10,252 nt of DNA from DATKYV01 sp035528275 (GCA_035528275.1 DATKYV010000026.1:1-10252); one strand, 5' to 3'. Positions 1 to 7,283 are shown, numbered from the stretch's first letter. The notes: a model not told the origin generated them from the letters alone. Numbers and translations are program-made.

Positions 1-1424
1 GGAGAATTGCCCTCCCCAATCTCAATCCCCACATCCACCAGGGGCAGGTAAAAGCCCTTTTCCTTTGAAATCCTCGGGAGCGTTGCTACGGCAATCGCGC
101 CATTGGGATTCTGCGAAGCGGCGACGTAGGGCCGGGGCCCTTTGCCGGACACGGCAGGCAGAGGCATTCCCCTGGCGACGCGCGCCGGAGCGCCCTGAAC
201 AACCTCCCGCCCCACAAGCCACTGCGCCCACGTCTGGTTTTCCTTGAAAACCCAATGGTCGAGTTGAAAGTTGTCGTCAAGCGTCACCTTGGCCATGCCG
301 ACGCCGAAGGCCGGAGCCAGGCGCTGCCAGCGGACCGCGCGGGTTACTGCGTTAATCCGTCTTTTCACACTGTAAGGATCGTAGGGTTTGTTCGGGTAGT
401 CCCTCCAAAGTGGATGGCGCAGGATCCCCATGGCACAGCCCAGCACCGCGCCGATATAGGGTTCGTCCTCGCAATTGAGCAGTGCGGATTTCCGGGTGCT
501 TTTGGAGACTCCGGCAAGGATTTGGGCCACCCGATCGAGGGTGGTCGGGACCGAGAAATACGCCGTGACGTCATAGGTGCGCAGGACGTCGCTGAATTCG
601 AGCAGCTTCAAGGCCTGCTGGAGAATCCTGCCGTTGTCCCAGGTGCGGTAGCTGCCTTTCTTGCTGGCCACCAGATTCTCCCAGGGGACTTCTTCATCAC
701 TGACGGGGCCACAGCACCGGGCGTGCTCCACTCGCAGCCCGGGAGATCCTTCTTGAGCGACCGTGGTAATCATCTTTCGAAAATCGGCATCGCCGTCACG
801 CGCCCCGTAATCGATTTTCCAGTACTCGATTCCCGCCTCGCGGCTCCAACGCGCGCGCTCGCGGAAGAATTGCTCCAGCTCCTTCGGCCCCATTAGCCTT
901 CCATTTTTCCCATCCCCCGGCGCCTGCGCAGGAATCCAGATCGCCGCTCCCCGCCATCCGGCGGCCTTGGTCATTTCATTGAGCTTGCGAAGCCGCTGCG
1001 CGGGCGTCCCGGAGCATGACGGGAACTTCGCCGTGGAAACTTCCAGGCTTCCGAGTCGCCAGCGTTCCTTGTCGAATTGCAGGCTGGGCGGGACGTCCCA
1101 GCCGAGGTCGTACAGGATGTAGAGATCGCCGCGGACCTTCGGGAAGTACTTCGTGGCCCACCCGGGATCCTGGAACATGAGTTTCTCAGTCAGGTTGTTC
1201 GCCACCGTGGCGTGGGTAAGCTCATCGGGGACTTCAAGACTGTAATTCTGAATGCCCCAGGTGCACCAGTAACTCGGGGTCTTCCCGGGGCGGTCCGGAA
1301 CCAGATTGACTCCCGAAGGTACAAGTCCCGCCGTCAGTCCGGAAGCCGAGGGTACGAAGGCGAGCGCCGCCGCACTTGCTCCGCGGCGAATGAAGTCGCG
1401 TCGAGTCAAAAGTCGTCGTCGCAA
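1..1424 (-). CDS. Tat-exported glycoside hydrolase-like protein (alpha-galactosidase/clan GH-D type), 3' end cut by window edge
   Basis: The reading frame is open from a TTG at 1424 to the left edge, giving 474 codons with no stop. The N-terminus is a clear twin-arginine signal (LTRRDFIRRGASAAALAF, residues 6-23), so the product should be exported folded. Residues 51-57 (SYWCTWG), 100-111 (DLYILYDLGWDV) and 201-206 (YWKIDY) resemble the barrel strands of GH27/GH36 alpha-galactosidases. By that analogy D205 would be the nucleophile and D285 in RTYD (282-285) the acid/base. The family call is inferred from these motifs and not from an alignment. The gene diverges from a sugar-type MFS transporter across a LacI-like operator, which fits release of a sugar for import. 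The TTG start is chosen because GGAGG lies 9 bases upstream. A second in-frame TTG at 1409 would also keep the Tat motif. It could instead be a related (beta/alpha)8 carbohydrate-active enzyme. Confidence 0.72.
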   Translation of the reverse strand, partial: MRRRLLTRRDFIRRGASAAALAFVPSASGLTAGLVPSGVNLVPDRPGKTPSYWCTWGIQNYSLEVPDELTHATVANNLTEKLMFQDPGWATKYFPKVRGDLYILYDLGWDVPPSLQFDKERWRLGSLEVSTAKFPSCSGTPAQRLRKLNEMTKAAGWRGAAIWIPAQAPGDGKNGRLMGPKELEQFFRERARWSREAGIEYWKIDYGARDGDADFRKMITTVAQEGSPGLRVEHARCCGPVSDEEVPWENLVASKKGSYRTWDNGRILQQALKLLEFSDVLRTYDVTAYFSVPTTLDRVAQILAGVSKSTRKSALLNCEDEPYIGAVLGCAMGILRHPLWRDYPNKPYDPYSVKRRINAVTRAVRWQRLAPAFGVGMAKVTLDDNFQLDHWVFKENQTWAQWLVGREVVQGAPARVARGMPLPAVSGKGPRPYVAASQNPNGAIAVATLPRISKEKGFYLPLVDVGIEIGEGNS

Positions 1425-1433
1425 GGGTAAAAT

Positions 1434-1438
1434 CCTCC
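1434..1438 (-). promoter_or_regulatory. Shine-Dalgarno site deciding the TTG start at 1424
   Basis: On the minus strand a perfect GGAGG lies 9 bases before the TTG at 1424. No ATG or GTG is in frame nearby, and the next in-frame TTG (1409) would be about 24 bases from it. This supports the rare start codon and a complete Tat signal. Confidence 0.6.
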
Positions 1439-1481
1439 GCGAGAAGTCGGTAAGAAGTGCGGGTGCGAGGGTCCGACAGGG

Positions 1482-1510
1482 ATTATGCCACAGGTATATC
1501 CTCTACGAAA
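1482..1510 (-). promoter_or_regulatory. Candidate sigma70 promoter of the leftward glycosidase-like gene
   Basis: On the minus strand CATAAT (1487-1482) is a good -10 element. A poor -35, TTTCGT (1510-1505), sits 17 bases upstream. Transcription would begin near 1475, giving a leader of about 50 bases. The -35 overlaps one end of the LacI-type palindrome, the usual layout for repression, and its weakness suggests help from an activator. Confidence 0.45.
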
Positions 1511-1518
1511 GCGCTTTC
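1507..1518. promoter_or_regulatory. LacI/GalR-type operator palindrome
   Basis: GAAAGCGCTTTC is a perfect 12-bp palindrome with a central CG. With its flanking bases it reads CGAAAGCGCTTTCA, which matches the LacI/CcpA-type consensus TGWAANCGNTNWCA at all but one position. It lies between divergent carbohydrate genes, overlaps the -35 of the leftward promoter and is about 100 bp upstream of the rightward promoter. A LacI-family repressor released by the imported sugar is the likely ligand, but no such regulator gene is in the window. Confidence 0.7.
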
Positions 1519-1519
1519 A

Positions 1520-1538
1520 GGCTCATGTTCGGCTCATG
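1520..1538. repeat. Direct repeat GGCTCATG x2, 11 bp period
   Basis: GGCTCATG occurs at 1520-1527 and again at 1531-1538, one helical turn apart. The pair begins two bases from the palindrome and lies roughly at -45 to -63 relative to the predicted leftward start, where an activator would bind. AraC-family activators use phased direct repeats of this kind. The copies are short, so chance cannot be excluded. Confidence 0.4.
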
Positions 1539-1619
1539 CCAGGCGATCGAGTAGACTGGACATCCAAAGGAGCTCTCGCCGCAGGTAGGCGATGACCCTT
1601 CGCACCGTCCAATCCACGG

Positions 1620-1648
1620 TAGACAACGTTGGCCGCGCATCGTAGAAT
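1620..1648 (+). promoter_or_regulatory. Candidate sigma70 promoter of the rightward MFS transporter
   Basis: TAGACA (1620-1625) and TAGAAT (1643-1648) are separated by exactly 17 bases and resemble -35 and -10 boxes with good -10 identity. Transcription would start near 1655, leaving a leader of about 90 bases before the ATG at 1745. Confidence 0.5.
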
Positions 1649-1744
1649 CCGGCCCACTTTGGCCGACACTCGAGTAACACGGAAGCGGAGGAGCCTCGCG
1701 GACGGTTGCGGAATCCCCGCAAGTTCCGCAGCGGATTCCCAGGA

Positions 1745-3049
1745 ATGAACGCACCGATGCCAGGCACGTCCCAAGTCAACCTTGCCGACCCAGCGGACGG
1801 AAAGTCTTCTCATCTGCGGTGGTACATCCTGGCGCTGCTTTTTTTCGCTACCACCGTCAATTACCTCGACCGAATCGTATTCTCCGTTCTCATTCCCGTG
1901 ATTCGCGATGAGATGCACATCTCCAACCAGGAATACGGGTACATCAACGGCGCGTTTCAAGCGGCTTACACGGTGGGATTCCTCTTCATGGGCCGCTTCA
2001 TCGATCGGATCGGCACCCGGATCGGGTACGCCGTGGCCATCACCTGGTGGTCGCTTGCCGCGGCGTTCCACGCCCTCACGGGCTCACCGCTGAGCCTGGG
2101 TTTCTGGCGGGGAATGCTGGGGCTCGGTGAATCAGGCAATTTCCCGGCGGCAATCAAGTCGGTGGCCGAGTGGTTTCCCAAACGGGACCGGGCGTTCGCC
2201 ACGGGCATCTTCAACGCCGGGACCAATGTCGCCTCCATGATCGGGCCACCCATCATTGTCTGGATGCTGGGGCTGTGGGGGTGGCGGGCCTGTTTTCTGG
2301 TGACGGCGTCATTGGGATTCGTGTGGCTGGTCCTCTGGTTGACCTCCTACCGACTGCCGCAGGCCCATCCCAAGGTCAGCAAAGCCGAATTGGACTACAT
2401 CCAATCAGACCTGACGGAAGATAGCGAAGAAGCTAAGATCGGTTGGCTTGACGCTCTGCGCTACAAGCAGACTTGGGGTTTCGCCCTAGCCAAATTCCTT
2501 ACCGACCCGGTCTGGTGGTTTTATCTCTACTGGCTCCCGCCCTACCTGTACGACGTTCGCGGATTCAACCTCACGGAGATTGGCTGGGCGCTTCCTGTGG
2601 TTTATCTGATGGCAGACGTGGGGAGCATCGGAGGAGGCTGGCTTCCGGGATATCTGATGCGGAGGGGTTGGCCCCACGGGAAAGCCAGGAAAGCCGTGAT
2701 GGCGTTGTTTGCCTGCACGATGCCCATCGCTGCATTGTCGGCGCTGGCTCCCAGCTCGGTCCTGGCGATTGCGCTGGTTAGCCTGGCGACGTCTTCGCAC
2801 CAGGGCTGGTCAGCCAACTTGTTCACGACGACTTCGGATATCTTCCCCAAGAAGGCGGTAGCTTCCGTGACCGGAATCGGCGGGACCATGGGCGGGCTGG
2901 GCGGGTTCCTGTTCTCCGCAATCATTCCGGGGTTTGTGGTCACCCACTTCGGCTACACCCCGCTGATCTTGGGTTTCGGGTTTTTCCATCTGACCGCGCT
3001 GTTCATCGTGCACCGTCTGCTGGGCGACATGAAGCGGATCGCCTTGTGA
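1745..3049 (+). CDS. MFS transporter, ACS family (ExuT/hexuronate-like)
   Basis: This 434-residue inner-membrane carrier has the marks of the anion:cation symporter family: NYLDR at the end of TM1 (39-43), the motif-A loop GRFIDRIGTR between TM2 and TM3 (83-92), RGMLGLGESGNFPAAIKSVAEWFP-like TM4 (from 122), and about 12 hydrophobic segments with a hydrophilic central loop. ACS carriers import hexuronates, galactonate, glucarate and similar organic anions with protons. The divergent export-targeted glycosidase-like gene and the LacI-type operator suggest a sugar acid or sugar released outside the cytoplasm. ATG 1745 is chosen because the upstream TTG extension (1706) adds an Arg/Pro-rich stretch unlike this family. 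However, GGAGGAG at 1687-1693 lies 12 bases before that TTG, so 1706 remains possible, as does ATG 1757. The exact substrate cannot be read from sequence. Confidence 0.93.
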   Translation: MNAPMPGTSQVNLADPADGKSSHLRWYILALLFFATTVNYLDRIVFSVLIPVIRDEMHISNQEYGYINGAFQAAYTVGFLFMGRFIDRIGTRIGYAVAITWWSLAAAFHALTGSPLSLGFWRGMLGLGESGNFPAAIKSVAEWFPKRDRAFATGIFNAGTNVASMIGPPIIVWMLGLWGWRACFLVTASLGFVWLVLWLTSYRLPQAHPKVSKAELDYIQSDLTEDSEEAKIGWLDALRYKQTWGFALAKFLTDPVWWFYLYWLPPYLYDVRGFNLTEIGWALPVVYLMADVGSIGGGWLPGYLMRRGWPHGKARKAVMALFACTMPIAALSALAPSSVLAIALVSLATSSHQGWSANLFTTTSDIFPKKAVASVTGIGGTMGGLGGFLFSAIIPGFVVTHFGYTPLILGFGFFHLTALFIVHRLLGDMKRIAL

Positions 3050-3105
3050 ACTCCTTCTGATCGCACTTGGCGCTGATCCCGCGGCGAGGCCTGGCAGCGC
3101 AATGA

Positions 3106-3135
3106 AAACCACGGCTTCTCTCAAGAGGATGGTTT
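3106..3135. terminator. Imperfect hairpin between convergent genes
   Basis: AAACCA (3106-3111) pairs with TGGTTT (3130-3135). Inside, TTCTC (3116-3120) pairs with GAGGA (3125-3129) around a TCAA loop, with a four-base bulge on one side. It sits between the stop codons of the MFS gene and the leftward peptidase gene, and T-rich bases flank both sides. It could serve as a weak two-way terminator. Confidence 0.4.
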
Positions 3136-3142
3136 CTTATTG

Positions 3143-4762
3143 CTAGCGAGGCATGGCGGCGGTCTCAAACATCTCCGCAGCCTTGACGACGCGAATGTTC
3201 GAGCGGGGGATTTCGAGGCGATAGGCGTTCCAGACGGCGTCCTGCTGGAGGATTTTCAGCCGGGTTTCATTCAACAACCAATACTTCACCCCATCGCGTT
3301 CCTCGGAATCAATCTGATATTCCTTGGGCGACTTGCCGTGAGCATTGCGGTCGGCGGCGATGTCGTCCGCCAGTTTCTCGGCCACCTCCTCGTCGGTGAT
3401 GATGACGTATTGAACGTTCTCAGCCTGGAGATACTCGCGGATGGCCTTGTTGACGGATTCGGTCGTGACCGCGTCAATTCTGGCGAGATACTGGTCGAGG
3501 TATCCGGGCGCCAAGCCGTAGAATTCGTCGTCCAATCTGTATCCAACAAGCCGGTCTACGTTCTCGGCCAGGCTCAAATAGAGAACGCGCGCTTTGTTCT
3601 TGGCCGCCTCTACCTGCTCGGCGGTGAGCCCCGTGCGGACAAAATTCTCAAGCTCCCAGGTCATCGCCTTGAGCAGATGGTGCGCGTACTCGTTGGCGAC
3701 GGGGCGAATCCAGATGCTGAAGTATGGATAGCGGCGCGGCGTGTTGGTAGGCGGAAAGAGGTTGGAGGGCCGGCCCTCAAAGTGCTCAATGTAAGAGTAA
3801 TCGCCATAATTGTACCCGCGCTCTTCGCGGATGACCTGGTAGAGACGCGAGAAACTGTCGCGGTGGGTTCCAAACCAGACGTTCGCCACGTAGAGCGGCC
3901 AATAATCGGCGTACTGCCGTGTCACCGGAATGGGGAATCCTGCATGGAGGCCGGTGGCGATCGCCCCCGGCAGACCGATAATCGTGACGCGACGGCCCTT
4001 GATCGCCGCCGGGGGTTCGACCTTGCCCGACGGGAACGGCTCAATGTCGCCCACGCGCCGGCCGACATCGTCAAGGGCGCCCCGGAGGGCGCCGGAAACC
4101 GCGGAATCCTTGGTGCTCACCGCAATGGCGATATCATCCGGCCGGTACCACGTCCGGTAGAACCTCCGCACGGCTTCCGGTGTGACCTTTTCCAGCCCCT
4201 GCACGGTGCCCAGAGCGGGATGGCTGTAGGAAGTACCATCGTGAATGACGTTGTCGAGGGCGAGCAATCCCAGAAGCTCGAGCTGCTCGAAGCGCAGGTT
4301 GGAGCGGATTTCTTCCAGCGTTTCCCTCCGCACCCGGTCGAGCTCCGCCGGATTAAACAGAGGCTGAGTGATCATCGGCCGGAGCACTTGCGAAAGATAC
4401 TCATCAAAGACTTCGCGTGGGATGGTAAAGGAAAAGGTGACAATCTCCTTGGCGACGCGAACCCGGGGGTAGGCACCCTCTCCCCACGGTCGGGTGATCT
4501 CGGCAAGTTGTTCTTTGGTGACCGGCTTCTTGGGGTCCCCGTACCCGCCTTCGAGCAGCAGGCGCGCAGTCAGATACCCCAGCCCTTCGAGCCCCTCGGG
4601 GTCCAAAGCCGACCCCGCCTTCACGGATACCTTGACCTCGAGAAGCGGGGACGAGGAATCGACGGTCAAGAGCCGGGCTTCCTGCGCGGCGGCAGTCGAC
4701 GGAAGCGCCAACACCAGGAGCACCAGAGCCGCCCCTCGATGCCTCACAAGCCACTTCGCCAT
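3143..4762 (-). CDS. M16 peptidase-like subunit without zinc motif, carrying the Arg/Tyr pair
   Basis: This 539-residue protein begins with a classical signal peptide (hydrophobic 10-24, likely cleavage after AAAQ near 27), so it acts in the periplasm or outside. It has the two-lobed M16 fold: an N-terminal half with the family signature NVIHDGTSYSHPALGTVQGLEKV-like region (171-193, partly quoted here for identification) and FYRTWYRPDDIAIAV, then an M16_C half. Where active members have HxxEH it reads GLGYLTARLLLEGG (60-73), so it cannot bind the catalytic zinc. It does keep IREERGYNY, giving R312 and Y319 at the spacing of the substrate-binding Arg/Tyr pair. ATG 4762 lies 30 bases after the stop of the zinc-bearing partner, with GAGAGG 11 bases before it, so the two are surely co-transcribed. 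It most likely forms a heterodimer with the partner and supplies half of the active site. Confidence 0.92.
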   Translation of the reverse strand: MAKWLVRHRGAALVLLVLALPSTAAAQEARLLTVDSSSPLLEVKVSVKAGSALDPEGLEGLGYLTARLLLEGGYGDPKKPVTKEQLAEITRPWGEGAYPRVRVAKEIVTFSFTIPREVFDEYLSQVLRPMITQPLFNPAELDRVRRETLEEIRSNLRFEQLELLGLLALDNVIHDGTSYSHPALGTVQGLEKVTPEAVRRFYRTWYRPDDIAIAVSTKDSAVSGALRGALDDVGRRVGDIEPFPSGKVEPPAAIKGRRVTIIGLPGAIATGLHAGFPIPVTRQYADYWPLYVANVWFGTHRDSFSRLYQVIREERGYNYGDYSYIEHFEGRPSNLFPPTNTPRRYPYFSIWIRPVANEYAHHLLKAMTWELENFVRTGLTAEQVEAAKNKARVLYLSLAENVDRLVGYRLDDEFYGLAPGYLDQYLARIDAVTTESVNKAIREYLQAENVQYVIITDEEVAEKLADDIAADRNAHGKSPKEYQIDSEERDGVKYWLLNETRLKILQQDAVWNAYRLEIPRSNIRVVKAAEMFETAAMPR

Positions 4763-4792
4763 TGACAGACCAACCTCTCAATTCCACCCGGA

Positions 4793-6253
4793 CTAATCGG
4801 TCTTCTTGCCTTCCTCGTGGGCCATCGTGACAATGACCTCGTTCTGCGGCATGAAATACTTCTGCGCGAAGGCGTCGATATCCTTCGGCTGCAGCCGTTC
4901 CACCGATGCCAGCAACTTCTCGAACACGTCCGGATCCTTCTCAAAGCGATAGTACCACGCGAGGTTTTTAGCGATGGCCACCGGACTGGACATGGCCGCC
5001 AGGAAGTCGTAACGGTATTTGCTCTTCAAAATCTCAAGCGTCTTTTTCGCGTCCTTTTGACGCGAATACTGCTTCAGATCATCCACGCCCCGCTCGATAT
5101 CCCGGGTCACTTCGTCGAAGTACGCCGTCCCCTTGGCGGCGAACTGTTCCCTGAAGAGCTGCGCGTCGACAATCACCAGTCGCGGATCGAAAGCCTCAAT
5201 CCCTTGAGTGCCCTCGCCGAACGACAACTCACTGACCGTCTGCTTCTCGTAGCGCAGCTTCCGATAGAGCGGTGCGGAGCGTGAAACCAGGAGCTCGGAG
5301 AGGAGCTGGCCGACTGCCGTTTCCACCGAGCCGCTTTGAAATCTTGGCTGGCGATAGGCCACATACAAGCGGGGAGCTACATCCGCAGACCAGCCGACGT
5401 GATCGCGCTTCGGACCGTTGAGAGCCGATTCCTCGGGAACTGCAGGGATGCGTTTTGGTTCCCAGCCACGGGTCCGCGCTTCGACCTCCGCGAAGACTTC
5501 CTCCGCCTTGACGTCGCCGACGACCACGACCACACAGTTGTTCGGGCGATAGTAGGCGCCGTAGAAGTCGCGCGCCGCCTGGTAATGATTGGGCATGTCG
5601 AGCACATCTTCGTAGTAACCGAGCGTATCGTGTCCGTAAGGATGGTGAGGGAAGGCAAGCGCCAGCACGGCCTCGCTCATCTTGAGCGTGGGGAATGAGG
5701 AGTTCCGCCGGTACTCACCCAGGACCGCGCCGGTCTCTGTCTTGAAGATCTTTTCGTCAAAATCCAGGGCCTTGAAGCGCGAGGATTCAAGTTCCACTAC
5801 GCCCGGCAGTTTCTCGTCACCGACTGTGCGCCCCTTAAGATTCGAGGAAAACGTCAGGGGATGATAGAAGGTCACATCAAACCAAGTCCAGGCATTGTTG
5901 TGTGTGCCCAAGCGTTCCATCAGATCCTGATACGCGCCCGGTTTGCCTCCGTAAGCGTGGCGGAACAGGATGTGCTCAAACAAATGCGCCAATCCTGTCT
6001 TGCCTTTTTCCAGTTCGTTGCGCGACCCGGCCATCACCAGCGTGTTGTAGCTGAGTACTCCTTTGAACTCTGGAGTTTCGACCACCAGAACATCGAGGCC
6101 GTTGGGGAGGGTCTTCTTCTGGATGGGGTATGGAAAAACTCTGACGGGCTTCGAGCCGGGGGCCGCACCTACGCTGGCTGCGGCTAGCCATACCAGCAAC
6201 CCGAGAGCACCGAACCGTCGAACAAACCTTGCTGGTTTCAACCTTCCCCTCAT
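4793..6253 (-). CDS. M16 family zinc metallopeptidase, catalytic subunit (HxxEH)
   Basis: The product is 486 residues with a signal peptide (Arg-rich start, hydrophobic 15-30, cleavage near AAA-P). HLFEH at 90-94 is the inverted zinc motif: H90 and H94 bind zinc and E93 is the general base. E180 in VLGEYRR is the likely third ligand, with E173 seven residues before it as in pitrilysin. Residues 101-160 include the usual GGxxNAWTWFDVTFYH-like strand. In the C-terminal domain, YRKLRYEKQTVSELSFG keeps R334 but has S341 where Tyr of the Arg/Tyr pair should be. It is the first gene of a two-gene operon whose second gene complements exactly this loss. ATG 6253 is preferred to the upstream in-frame start at 6349 because it begins a proper signal peptide. 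The substrate is unknown; M16B enzymes degrade or process peptides. Confidence 0.93.
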   Translation of the reverse strand: MRGRLKPARFVRRFGALGLLVWLAAASVGAAPGSKPVRVFPYPIQKKTLPNGLDVLVVETPEFKGVLSYNTLVMAGSRNELEKGKTGLAHLFEHILFRHAYGGKPGAYQDLMERLGTHNNAWTWFDVTFYHPLTFSSNLKGRTVGDEKLPGVVELESSRFKALDFDEKIFKTETGAVLGEYRRNSSFPTLKMSEAVLALAFPHHPYGHDTLGYYEDVLDMPNHYQAARDFYGAYYRPNNCVVVVVGDVKAEEVFAEVEARTRGWEPKRIPAVPEESALNGPKRDHVGWSADVAPRLYVAYRQPRFQSGSVETAVGQLLSELLVSRSAPLYRKLRYEKQTVSELSFGEGTQGIEAFDPRLVIVDAQLFREQFAAKGTAYFDEVTRDIERGVDDLKQYSRQKDAKKTLEILKSKYRYDFLAAMSSPVAIAKNLAWYYRFEKDPDVFEKLLASVERLQPKDIDAFAQKYFMPQNEVIVTMAHEEGKKTD

Positions 6254-6318
6254 CACACGCCTGCTCACCACGTCCACACACGCATCTTTCGGGTCAATGC
6301 GCTTTAGCGAGGACCCGT

Positions 6319-6327
6319 ATGCTAGCA
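6319..6327 (-). promoter_or_regulatory. Possible extended -10 promoter of the M16 operon
   Basis: On the minus strand TGCTAGCAT (6327-6319) matches an extended -10 element (TGn plus TAnnnT). Transcription would start near 6312, with a leader of about 60 bases before ATG 6253. No good -35 is seen at 16-18 bases; TTGCCC is present at 19 bases. Confidence 0.3.
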
Positions 6328-6437
6328 CTGGGCGCGTAGTCGCGGGCAATCTCGAGGAGACTCTCCGTAGCTTGTAAAGGCAAACGCCTGGGGCGCCAGG
6401 AAGGCCCCTGTGGGATACAGTGCGGCGGGGGCGGGAA

Positions 6438-6459
6438 ATTTAAGGAGGTTCCGACCTCC
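6438..6459 (-). terminator. Rho-independent terminator of the receiver gene
   Basis: Read leftward, GGAGGT (6459-6454), loop CGGA and ACCTCC (6449-6444) form a perfect 6-bp GC-rich stem followed by TTAAATTT. It lies about 60 bases after the stop of the receiver gene. The T tract is broken by AAA, so efficiency may be moderate. Confidence 0.55.
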
Positions 6460-6485
6460 CCGTTCGAGGAGAGCCAGGTCTGGGC

Positions 6486-6500
6486 GCGCCGAAGTGGCGC
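6486..6500. repeat. Short GC-rich inverted repeat after the receiver gene
   Basis: GCGCC (6486-6490) and GGCGC (6496-6500) flank GAAGT. A competing stem, GCCGA with TCGGC, overlaps it. Together with the 6444-6459 stem it gives the receiver transcript a structured 3' end. There is no T tract here. Confidence 0.3.
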
Positions 6501-6520
6501 ACCTCGGCGGCCCGGGGACT

Positions 6521-6949
6521 TCAGGCGGCAACGTCTCGCGGCCTGAGATGAGTCTCGATGACCCTGGTTAGATGCGAGGAGGTCAGAGGCTTCTCGAGGT
6601 AATCGACTGCGCCCATCTGCATTGCCTCCAGGTAGCAACCCATATCCACGCAGCGAGTTATGATCAAGACGGGTGTGCGGCGATCAATCGCCAAGACGCG
6701 TTCGACAAGCGGCCGACCTTCGAAGGCGAGGCTCCCCTGGTTGACGATAATGAAATCGAACCTCTCAGCCCCAACAGCCCTCAAACCTTCGGCATATGAA
6801 GCGCAGGCCCTGACACCGCATCCCTGCTGTTCCAGAATGACGGTGTAAAAGCGCAAATCCCTCGGATCCTCCTCCACCAGCAACACTTTCCTCCTGGTGA
6901 GGAACGGGCCTTGCGCCGGTTCCTTTCGACTCTCAACTCTCAGCGGCAT
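6521..6949 (-). CDS. Single-domain atypical receiver (REC) protein lacking the phosphoacceptor Asp
   Basis: This 142-residue protein is almost entirely one response-regulator receiver domain (20-135) with no output domain. KVLLVEEDP gives the acidic pair E26 and E27, PVLIIT the conserved T98, and DYLEKP the conserved K120. The strand that normally ends in the phosphorylated Asp reads FDFIIVNQG, placing N70 at that site. Conventional Asp phosphorylation is therefore not expected. Such pseudo-receivers act by protein contact, small-ligand binding or constitutive conformation. ATG 6949 is chosen because a GGGGG ribosome site lies 6 bases upstream; a GTG at 6988 would have its AGAGGA directly adjacent. 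The gene stands alone between its own terminator and a long spacer, with no histidine kinase nearby. Confidence 0.85.
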   Translation of the reverse strand: MPLRVESRKEPAQGPFLTRRKVLLVEEDPRDLRFYTVILEQQGCGVRACASYAEGLRAVGAERFDFIIVNQGSLAFEGRPLVERVLAIDRRTPVLIITRCVDMGCYLEAMQMGAVDYLEKPLTSSHLTRVIETHLRPRDVAA

Positions 6950-6955
6950 CGTCCA

Positions 6956-6963
6956 CCCCCTTT
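6956..6963 (-). promoter_or_regulatory. Shine-Dalgarno site deciding the receiver start at 6949
   Basis: Minus-strand AAAGGGGG ends 6 bases before ATG 6949. The alternative upstream GTG at 6988 has its purine run with no spacing, so the shorter protein is favoured. Confidence 0.45.
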
Positions 6964-7041
6964 CCCTCAGCTTGGCCCGGTGGGTCACTCCTCTGAATTC
7001 GATATCGGCCCGCGATGCGCCCTTCCTCCACTAGAGTTCGA

Positions 7042-7070
7042 TTGCTCCGGCCCTGCCCTAAACTTGTCAA
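7042..7070 (-). promoter_or_regulatory. Possible promoter of the receiver gene
   Basis: A perfect minus-strand TTGACA (7070-7065) is followed at 17-18 bases only by a weak -10 (GAGCAA or AGCAAT). The direction and the distance to ATG 6949 fit. The AGTAGT repeat cluster lies directly upstream of it, as an activator site would. Confidence 0.3.
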
Positions 7071-7080
7071 GCTCCTGCGC

Positions 7081-7117
7081 CCACTACTCGCCTAGATACA
7101 AAAAGTAGTGGAGTAGT
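7081..7117. repeat. Three-copy AGTAGT motif: inverted repeat plus tandem copy
   Basis: CCACTACT (7081-7088) is exactly inverted by AGTAGTGG (7104-7111) across 15 bases. A further AGTAGT follows at 7112-7117, eight bases after the previous one. Three half-sites in 37 bp beside a TTGACA suggest an operator. A hairpin with a 15-base loop is the alternative. Confidence 0.5.
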
Positions 7118-7283
7118 TTGTTCCTCCGAACTCCCGGCAAAATTAATCTGAGAACTCGCGAGAGGTAAGCCCGGCCCCGGGGCTCGTCTTGTCGGCCCGC
7201 CGGTCTGCAGGAGTGCTTTACCGATGCTGACCTGCTCGCGCATGACCCACCCCCGAGAATTCCAGAGTCACGGGTAGCAGGAG

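Noticed and set aside
255..896. A 213-codon plus-strand open frame
   Set aside because: It lies antisense within the Tat-exported glycosidase-like gene and has no recognisable motif.
1523..2071. A 182-codon minus-strand frame across the divergent promoters and the start of the first transporter
   Set aside because: It runs antisense to the MFS N-terminus and through promoter elements, and has no domain marks.
3140..4765. A 541-codon plus-strand open frame almost exactly opposite the second M16 gene
   Set aside because: The minus-strand frame has a signal peptide, M16 motifs, a ribosome site and an operon partner. The plus-strand protein shows no family motif and arises from GC-rich codon bias on the other strand.
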